From NCBI GenBank assembly GCA_020429495.1, contig JAGQLJ010000073.1, positions 1 to 5,839 on the forward strand: a DNA stretch of 5,839 nt, given 5' to 3'. The notes under the pieces are model-generated. The model had not been told where the DNA came from, made no database searches, and saw only the letters and a list, made by a program, of their open reading frames with translations. Both the position numbers and the translations under genes were made by a program. This document shows, piece by piece, positions 1-4,950 of this stretch. The stretch is from Candidatus Dojkabacteria bacterium (lineage in GTDB: Bacteria > Patescibacteriota > Dojkabacteria > J137). Position 1 is the stretch's first letter, and each line of letters begins with the position of its first letter.

Positions 1-102
1 GTCCTCAGCAGTTGCAACATCTCCTTTTAATATAAACGTAAGTAATTTGATTTTTTTCTTATACAAACGTCTATATAAATTTTCAATTTCTTGTGTATTC
101 AT
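1..102 (-). CDS. Partial gene: N-terminus of a probable ECF-type (sigma-70 family) RNA polymerase sigma factor
   Basis: An ATG at 102-100 opens a frame that continues for 34 codons through the left window edge, so the 3' part is missing. It reads MNTQEIENLYRRLYKK, then KIKLLTFILKGDVATAED. The pattern of a short helix with LYRR, a basic hydrophobic helix, then GD-x-A-x-AED matches the start of sigma region 2 in ECF sigma factors, where AED is usually followed by a (L/V)VQE(A/T)F core-binding helix; here that helix would begin just beyond the edge. If correct, the protein would bind host RNA polymerase core and direct it to phage promoters. The upstream in-frame stop is at 129-127 and no other start lies between, which supports the ATG. 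The ribosome site is weak (AAAGAA about 11 nt upstream). phiEco32 is known to encode an ECF-family sigma factor, which fits the ligase genes here. Only 34 residues are visible, so the family call is tentative. Confidence 0.6.
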   Translation of the reverse strand, partial: MNTQEIENLYRRLYKKKIKLLTFILKGDVATAED

Positions 103-160
103 ACTAGTTTCATTCTTTAAATTTTGTCACAAAAATCTGACAATCCGCATTGAATAATTT
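103..160 (-). promoter_or_regulatory. 58-nt intergenic spacer before the sigma-like gene, with possible weak promoter
   Basis: This is the longest non-coding gap in the window. On the minus strand it holds TTGTCA (143-138), and 16 nt further TTTAAA (121-116), a loose match to bacterial -35/-10 boxes (consensus TTGACA and TATAAT). If used, transcription would start only a few bases before the ATG at 102, giving a nearly leaderless message. AT-rich DNA produces such matches by chance, so this is a weak call. A small start-stop (ATG at 113-111, closed by TGA at 103-101, which overlaps the sigma-like ATG as ATGA) sits immediately upstream. Confidence 0.2.
124..143. repeat. Perfect 6-bp inverted repeat in the spacer before the sigma-like gene
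   Basis: On the plus strand, ttgtca (124-129) and tgaca a (138-143) are perfect reverse complements separated by 8 nt. As RNA this is a weak hairpin (two G-C pairs in six). On the minus strand it is followed by an A-rich run, not a T-run, so it does not look like an intrinsic terminator for the primase gene. It could be a protein-binding palindrome overlapping the candidate -35 box, a mild RNA stem, or chance. Confidence 0.3.
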
Positions 161-1870
161 TCAAATCTCTTTATACATAGTAGTTTTTTCATTGTAATAT
201 AAAGGAATAGTACCACTATTACCAAATTGTCTATCTTCTAAAATTCTAACCCATCTAGTGTGACGAGTTACTTCATCTAAATCTGGGTCTTTATTACCCT
301 CTAAACCAAGCATAAGATTACATGCTTGCATCATGGCTCTTGATCCAGCAAACTGATTAGAATAAATTGTTCCACCCATTTCGTGTGGACAATTACCAAG
401 ACCATGATAGATACCTTTAGAATATTGTTTTTGTCTAGTTTCTAAGGATATAGTTCCTTCTGGAGCTTTCAAATGACAAAAGAGAAATACAACTAAATTT
501 TTATCTTTAGCAATAGCTGAAATATCTCTAGCAAAACCAGTAAGGAAAGCATTAGCATCAGCAGAATTAAGACCCGCAGTAAGATTAGTAATTGGATCAA
601 TAAAAACTGCTTTTACTCCATCATTAGCTGCATATATAATATCAGAACGAAGAGTGTCCCAACCTAAATGTTGGTAAAGATCAATCATATAAAGTTTACT
701 ATCCATCATTTCACCAGCACGATCAAACTCGTCATAGTCAAATGGAACATCTGGGTCATGAAATCTATTACCAACAAACTTGTTTGCTATAAGTTTATAA
801 GTATCTTTAGCAGCTTCTTCTGGTTTTGCTACTAGTACTGGTACATTATCTACAATCATGTGATGTGCTGCTTGAGCATTAAGCAATTCGCTTTTACCCA
901 TTTTAACACCAGCACCTTCATAAATAGTTTCTCCTAAACGTACTCCACGAAGAAGTTTTTGCAGTGTTGGAGAAAACCAAGTAAGTTCTCCATGTTGAGT
1001 TGGTTGTCTAAATTGATAATGAAGTTCTTTATTTGCAACTAATAGTCTAGTATTTTTAGGACGTTTAGCATTAAAAGCTAAAGCTTTATAAGCAGCTTTA
1101 CCACTACCGTTAATCAAACAATCGTTAGCATCTTTTTCTGGTAAAATTGCAGATAAAGCCCCTGGAAGAATTAGTAAAGCTTCTTGTGTAGCTTTTTCTC
1201 CAGATGAATCATTATCAAAATTAATTACTACTTCTTTAAATAAGGATTGAATTTCTTTTGCAATAGGTGTAAGATTTTTCTTTACAGAATTAGTACCATT
1301 TGAAAGACTTATTATAGCAGGTTTAAATTCTTCGTTGCCATACATATCAAATAAGGCTTCAATTGCAATAGCATCTTCTCTACCTTCTGTAATAATAAGA
1401 CGATAGGCTCCTGATCTTTTAGCTCTTAACCAACCAAAAGGTTGTGCATTCTTTACTTCACCTATTGACCATTCGTATGAAGGCTTACTAAGAGTTTTTA
1501 TATAGTAACCTGTAAGTTCATCATTAATAGTCATAGGATGATAAATAGCTATTGGAGTTTTACCATCTTCTTCTGATAGAGCAATTTTACTACCAAATCT
1601 TTCAATATATTTAGCACGAAGTTTTCTGTCTTTTAAATCTACAACAGGATAACCATCTATCTCCGCTATCTCAGCTTGAATTTCTGCTTCTGTTTTAGGT
1701 TTAGGTAAGTCTACTTCATCAATTGTTTTTTCTTTTCCGTAAGGATTTGCTATTCTTTTATGGCAAGCAAAACAAAATCCATCTACTTTGCCAGTTTCTT
1801 CATTTGCAAAGACTTGTAATCCTTTTTTTGTTCCACAACTATGTGGAAGTTTATCTATACAAATTCCCAT
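161..1870 (-). CDS. T7 gp4-type bifunctional DNA primase-helicase
   Basis: Makes RNA primers and unwinds DNA as a hexameric ring at the phage replication fork. It has 569 residues against 566 for T7 gp4 and follows the same layout. An N-terminal zinc module (about 8-40) has C12, C33 and C36, with H10 probably as fourth ligand. A TOPRIM primase core (about 155-250) has E162 in ITEGREDA and D219/D221 in FDNDSSGEKA. The RecA-like helicase has Walker A GAGVKMGKS (319-327), catalytic-Glu candidates E351/E352, Walker B AVFID (421-425), H3 FCHLK (464-468), H4 from GSRAMMQ (509) and an arginine-finger candidate R547 in VRILEDRQFGNSG. It stops at residue 569, just after the YNEKTT segment matching T7 YNKETG, so it lacks T7's long acidic C-terminal tail. 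The ATG overlaps an in-frame TAA of the upstream reading frame (TAATG), with GAAGAG 5 nt upstream as ribosome site. Confidence 0.96.
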   Translation of the reverse strand: MGICIDKLPHSCGTKKGLQVFANEETGKVDGFCFACHKRIANPYGKEKTIDEVDLPKPKTEAEIQAEIAEIDGYPVVDLKDRKLRAKYIERFGSKIALSEEDGKTPIAIYHPMTINDELTGYYIKTLSKPSYEWSIGEVKNAQPFGWLRAKRSGAYRLIITEGREDAIAIEALFDMYGNEEFKPAIISLSNGTNSVKKNLTPIAKEIQSLFKEVVINFDNDSSGEKATQEALLILPGALSAILPEKDANDCLINGSGKAAYKALAFNAKRPKNTRLLVANKELHYQFRQPTQHGELTWFSPTLQKLLRGVRLGETIYEGAGVKMGKSELLNAQAAHHMIVDNVPVLVAKPEEAAKDTYKLIANKFVGNRFHDPDVPFDYDEFDRAGEMMDSKLYMIDLYQHLGWDTLRSDIIYAANDGVKAVFIDPITNLTAGLNSADANAFLTGFARDISAIAKDKNLVVFLFCHLKAPEGTISLETRQKQYSKGIYHGLGNCPHEMGGTIYSNQFAGSRAMMQACNLMLGLEGNKDPDLDEVTRHTRWVRILEDRQFGNSGTIPLYYNEKTTMYKEI

Positions 1871-1905
1871 TATATCTCTTCATCATGATCTTCTTCTGGT
1901 TCTGG
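1870..1905 (-). other. In-frame acidic tail beyond the ATP-grasp stop codon (possible readthrough or recent truncation)
   Basis: Directly after the TAA at 1908-1906 the same frame stays open for eleven codons, PEPEEDHDEEI, then ends with TAA at 1872-1870, which shares a base with the primase ATG (TAATG). Seven of eleven residues are acidic. TAATG is also the junction used at 4952-4948. Both facts suggest the ATP-grasp gene once ended (or sometimes ends) here and that the earlier TAA arose by one base change from a sense codon such as GAA, CAA or AAA. A chance open stretch of this length is quite possible, but the acidic composition and exact junction argue for coding origin. Confidence 0.5.
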
Positions 1906-2784
1906 TTATTCATAACCAAAAGGTGTTTCAATATTTGATATATTATCAAATTCAACAGTTGCTTGTTGTACATTATGAAAAATAAGATTATCAAAAGAAT
2001 TATTATTTAGAGTGACATTATATGTTTCTGCATATTTCATTAATTTATCACTATAATTTTTAGCTGTAGTTTCTTCTATGCCTGGAGCAGTGTTAACTTC
2101 AAGAACATATGCTTTCTTTCTATAACTATTCCATATAACATCTACAGCACCAAAATCTAATCCACAAACTTCTACTGCTAATTTGGCTTGATCTATTACA
2201 TCTTGTGGTGGTGTAACATTTTCTCTTGCAAAAATAAACCCATTTCCATAAGTTCTAACTCTCCAATTAACATATCCAGCTTTACCACTTTTTCGTTTTT
2301 GTTGAGTATCAAGAATTTCACCACGAAATACATGAACTCTATATTCTTCAATTTTTGGAATATACATGGTATATAATGGAAGACCACTAGATTTCAAGAG
2401 GCCCTCTTCACTATTTATTTCATAAATACCATCACCACTATGACCTGTTAAAGTTGACCTACCAAAAACAATCTTACCTTGTTTAATCCACTCTTTTGCA
2501 ACTTCACTATTAGTTGTATATGGAGGAATGTTTACTTTATCAACAACTTTATTAAAGAATTTAAGTTTATTAGAAGCAATTTCTACAGCAAGTGGGTTGT
2601 TTAAAACCATACACTCTTTAAATTTTTCAATATCCATTTTACTATTTCCCCAATTTACAATGAGTTTTTTATTAGAAGGTTTAAATTTACTATTCTCAAG
2701 TTTAATCTCCACTAAATCTGGAATAAGTTCTTTAAGATTTTTTACAGACCCTGATCCATGTTTATAAGGATAAATATAAAACAT
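1906..2784 (-). CDS. ATP-grasp carboxylate-amine ligase (RimK-like), phage cassette member
   Basis: Predicted to activate a carboxylate as acyl-phosphate with ATP and join it to an amine, as in RimK or D-Ala-D-Ala ligase. The protein has 292 residues. Residues 1-95 form a divergent N-terminal domain. The flexible nucleotide-binding loop is GRSTLTGHSGDG (108-119). The segment YIPKIEEYRVHVFRGEI (141-157) is the usual strand-turn of the ATP-binding core, followed by basic K163/K165 and R175. FGAVDVIW (211-218) and YVLEVNTAPGIE (226-237) supply the typical metal ligands, D215, E229 and N231. About 55 C-terminal residues after the core are Asn-rich and unassigned. The start is firm: ATG at 2784 with AAGGAG 5 nt upstream, embedded in the previous gene's stop. 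It is the last of three ligase genes in the run; its acceptor and donor are unknown. The frame continues past its stop as an acidic tail (see 1870-1905). Confidence 0.9.
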   Translation of the reverse strand: MFYIYPYKHGSGSVKNLKELIPDLVEIKLENSKFKPSNKKLIVNWGNSKMDIEKFKECMVLNNPLAVEIASNKLKFFNKVVDKVNIPPYTTNSEVAKEWIKQGKIVFGRSTLTGHSGDGIYEINSEEGLLKSSGLPLYTMYIPKIEEYRVHVFRGEILDTQQKRKSGKAGYVNWRVRTYGNGFIFARENVTPPQDVIDQAKLAVEVCGLDFGAVDVIWNSYRKKAYVLEVNTAPGIEETTAKNYSDKLMKYAETYNVTLNNNSFDNLIFHNVQQATVEFDNISNIETPFGYE

Positions 2785-2789
2785 TGAAA

Positions 2790-2795
2790 CTCCTT
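2790..2795 (-). promoter_or_regulatory. Strong Shine-Dalgarno for the ATP-grasp gene
   Basis: AAGGAG, 5 nt before the ATG, is the best ribosome site in the window and overlaps the TAA (2796-2794) of the preceding amidoligase gene. Ribosomes terminating there can re-initiate at once, which suggests coupled synthesis of the two ligases. Confidence 0.75.
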
Positions 2796-3588
2796 AATCT
2801 TTAAGATAAATAAGTTCTTGTACAAGTCTTAAATCAGACATAGTATCTTTTTCAATTCCATTGTAACGAATAAGTTGATAGTTATCATGTCCTATTACTT
2901 TTTCAATCCAATTAGATGGACCATAAAAAGAAATATCATAAGCAATTTGTTCTCTATGTTCTAAAGATAAAGCATATTTTTTGATGTTATAAATAATATG
3001 TGCCCATGGAGAAATCTTTTCAAGATCAGGTGTTGTCTCCATAGCTCTAAATTCTATAGACCCATGTTTAGTAAGTGATCTTAAATTAAGAGCAGAATAT
3101 CTAAGATTATCACTAGTAAAATATCCATAAAAATCATTTGGATTAAGTAGAGCTTGCATTAAAATGTCAAGTGGAAATTCTGCATCTTTAAGTCTAAGAC
3201 AGAAAAAATTACCTTCTCTTCTAGAACCACAAAATTTAGTTAACGCAGTTTCCATACAATAGTATGTAGCAGCATAAGTACCAATTTGTTTTGGTGTAAG
3301 TTCAAGACAATTAGAATGAATATGTACACCAGCCCTAAAAGAATGATTAATTTTATTTCCATATTTTTCTAAAACGTCTTTTAAAATTTTAATTTTATCG
3401 TCTACTTCTTCAATTAGGATTGGTTTTTTAGTAACGTATTCAGCAGAATATCCTCTTAAAGAGTTATCTGTGGTATATACCCAAACATCAGGACCAATTG
3501 GAAATGGTTTATTACCCTCCATTTCAATCTCAATCCCAACATCCCCTTCAATACTTTTTTTATTACAAAGGTCCTTGATTGTTAGCAT
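2794..3588 (-). CDS. GS-fold amidoligase (putative amidoligase, Amidoligase_2-like)
   Basis: Predicted ATP-dependent ligase of the glutamine-synthetase/gamma-glutamylcysteine-ligase fold, joining a carboxylate to an amine. It has 264 residues. Motifs in order: GIEIEMEG (18-25) with acidic metal ligands E20/E22/E24; DNSLRGYSAEY (41-51), the family's usual D-x-S-L...E strand; RAGVHIHSN (85-93) with H89 and H91; and SALNLRSL (165-172) followed by GSIEFRAM (176-183) with E179 and R181. A helical C-terminus follows. The order matches the neighbouring type 2 ligase, so both belong to one fold, though general sequence similarity is low. I chose ATG 3588, not the TTG at 3603, because GAGGA (3601-3597) lies 8 nt before this ATG and the TTG would lie inside that ribosome site. 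It overlaps the preceding gene by 26 nt. I recall the Pfam name from memory; substrate unknown. Confidence 0.82.
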   Translation of the reverse strand: MLTIKDLCNKKSIEGDVGIEIEMEGNKPFPIGPDVWVYTTDNSLRGYSAEYVTKKPILIEEVDDKIKILKDVLEKYGNKINHSFRAGVHIHSNCLELTPKQIGTYAATYYCMETALTKFCGSRREGNFFCLRLKDAEFPLDILMQALLNPNDFYGYFTSDNLRYSALNLRSLTKHGSIEFRAMETTPDLEKISPWAHIIYNIKKYALSLEHREQIAYDISFYGPSNWIEKVIGHDNYQLIRYNGIEKDTMSDLRLVQELIYLKD

Positions 3589-4147
3589 GAATAATATCCT
3601 CAAATAATTCAGTTAAAAATATATAATGTTCATCAAACACTGGAAAAATAGTTTTCTCTGGATCAATATAACCAACTTTTTTATCTTTATATAAAAGATT
3701 AAAACCTTTTTTAAATTTTGATCCTAGTGCAAATTGTTTATGAAATGAAATAGCTTTATACTCTTGACAACTAATAAATTCAATACAATCATCAATACTT
3801 GGATATTTATCTAAAAGACAATTTAAAAATCCTTCACTTTCAAATTCAACAAATCCACCATTAGATGCAATATTATTTGTACGAAGTCCTTGTTTCCAAT
3901 TTCTTTGTGGTACTCTTTTAACATAGATACATGAATCATTACTATTATAATACCCAAGAGAAAATGGAGTTAAATCTAATTGATTAAGATTAGCACTTAC
4001 TGATTCACCAAAGTAAAATTTTTTTAGATGTACATGACAACTAGGTGTTACTTCTTTTACATAATAAGGAAAATTATTAAAAGTTATAACACTATCTGAA
4101 AGTTTTGCATGAGCATATTCCCAATCATCATCATAACTAATTGTCAT
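3563..4147 (-). CDS. Unrecognised 194-residue protein between the two GS-fold ligases
   Basis: I do not recognise a known domain. The frame is clearly real: 194 codons, with its ATG overlapping the previous stop as ATGA, an AAGAGG ribosome site 7 nt upstream, and an end 26 nt inside the next gene. The protein has no signal peptide or membrane segment. A central block PFSLGYYNSNDSCIYVKRVPQRNWKQGLR spans 61-89 and is the most motif-like region, with a basic RVPQRNWKQGLR stretch (78-89). The C-terminal half has KKVGYIDP (156-163) and an amphipathic acidic helix (about 172-186). It has five cysteines (37, 73, 110, 121, 127) but no paired CxxC, so zinc binding is not suggested. Its position between two ligases implies a role in the same process, for example a scaffold, specificity subunit or acceptor; that is inference only. 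Confidence 0.85.
   Translation of the reverse strand: MTISYDDDWEYAHAKLSDSVITFNNFPYYVKEVTPSCHVHLKKFYFGESVSANLNQLDLTPFSLGYYNSNDSCIYVKRVPQRNWKQGLRTNNIASNGGFVEFESEGFLNCLLDKYPSIDDCIEFISCQEYKAISFHKQFALGSKFKKGFNLLYKDKKVGYIDPEKTIFPVFDEHYIFLTELFEDIIHANNQGPL
3597..3601 (-). promoter_or_regulatory. Shine-Dalgarno deciding the start of the second amidoligase
   Basis: GAGGA lies 8 nt upstream of ATG 3588-3586 and inside the upstream gene's coding sequence. The alternative in-frame TTG (3603-3601) shares its last base with this site and has no ribosome site of its own, so the ATG is preferred. Confidence 0.65.
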
Positions 4148-4950
4148 CCTAAAACCTCTTTTAAATTTTTAGCTTTAAAACTGTCAAAGATGGGATGAGA
4201 ACGATCAGACTCATTAATAATACGTTGTACATCTGGATTAGGTATATAATCCAAATCAAACAGAAGTTCTAAAGCTTCTTGTACGCCATTATAAATAAAT
4301 GAAACAATCTTTTCATTAAATATCCAAGCATTTGACAACGAACGATATTCCATACCATAAGTTTTTGGTCTAAACGAGCCAGCTTTACCATAAAGAGAAC
4401 GTCGTTTATCATCTTTATCCCACAACAAAGAATATACACCAATTCTTTCATCTAAAAGTTTAGATAATCTAGACGCCATAGACATATGACCTTGATTCGT
4501 AGGATTATTCGTATTAATACCACCAATATGAATATGACCACCAGCAGTCCTCATTAAAGTAGAATCAGATGGTTTTTTATTTTTCCTCATAGTGTAAGCA
4601 TTATAATCAGGTTCACAACCAAGAATACGATTATAATAAGGAACAGTTTCCAAGAACATTTTATCAAATTCAACAGTAGCATCAGTCATAAACTCACTAC
4701 CTGCTGGTAGCATGTTTAAAAGTTGTTCTTGTACAATATTTAAATTGGAATTAAATTCTTCAAAAGAATTACTGGGATCAATATTAAATTCTAACGCCAT
4801 TCCATCAACTTGTACAGCACCATGTTCAACTTTAAATGGTTTATTTTTTGTACCAAAAATGTAAGGATGGGCACTGACAAACTTACCATCAAGTTTCATA
4901 AAAACTTCTGGATCAGCACCAATTGTAAAATTAACTCCATTAACTTGCAT
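4144..4950 (-). CDS. phiEco32-like COOH-NH2 ligase type 2 (GS-fold amidoligase)
   Basis: Predicted cytoplasmic ATP-dependent carboxylate-amine ligase, 268 residues. Motifs in order: TIGADPEVF (9-17), the family's hallmark start with D13 and E15; AVQVDGMALEFNIDP (45-59) with E54 as metal ligand; RTAGGHIHIGG (134-144) with H139 and H141; and SFRPKTYGMEYRSLSNAW (192-209) with R194, E201 and R203, likely for nucleotide or substrate carboxylate. All expected catalytic positions are present, so it should be active. The type 2 family is known from phages such as phiEco32, where ligase genes lie near ATP-grasp genes. The ATG at 4950 overlaps the upstream TAA (TAATG), with AAAGG 6 nt before it; its own stop overlaps the next ATG (ATGA). 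Both junctions point to coupled translation. The donor and acceptor cannot be read from the sequence. Confidence 0.9.
   Translation of the reverse strand: MQVNGVNFTIGADPEVFMKLDGKFVSAHPYIFGTKNKPFKVEHGAVQVDGMALEFNIDPSNSFEEFNSNLNIVQEQLLNMLPAGSEFMTDATVEFDKMFLETVPYYNRILGCEPDYNAYTMRKNKKPSDSTLMRTAGGHIHIGGINTNNPTNQGHMSMASRLSKLLDERIGVYSLLWDKDDKRRSLYGKAGSFRPKTYGMEYRSLSNAWIFNEKIVSFIYNGVQEALELLFDLDYIPNPDVQRIINESDRSHPIFDSFKAKNLKEVLG

Noticed and set aside
124..143. Hairpin considered as an intrinsic terminator after the primase gene
   Set aside because: The stem is short and AT-rich and is followed by A residues, not a T-run, in the direction of transcription.
1723..1985. Two overlapping plus-strand frames of 65-71 codons
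   Set aside because: They are antisense to the primase start and ATP-grasp end, have Phe/Leu-rich composition typical of reverse-strand AT-rich coding DNA, and lack convincing ribosome sites.
2188..2767. Plus-strand frames of 62 and 79 codons and a minus-strand frame of 63 codons inside the ATP-grasp gene
   Set aside because: Out-of-frame shadows of a gene with clear ATP-grasp motifs.
3555..3561. Run of seven A (minus strand) just after the stop of the 194-residue gene, considered as a frameshift site
   Set aside because: Both flanking genes are complete in their own frames, there is no downstream structure I can see, and homopolymers are common in this AT-rich DNA.
3589..3603. TTG start adding five residues to the second amidoligase
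   Set aside because: The TTG overlaps the ribosome site for the ATG at 3588, which is the better start.
4269..4451. 60-codon minus-strand frame inside the type 2 ligase gene
   Set aside because: Alternate frame of a gene with firm family motifs; no independent support.
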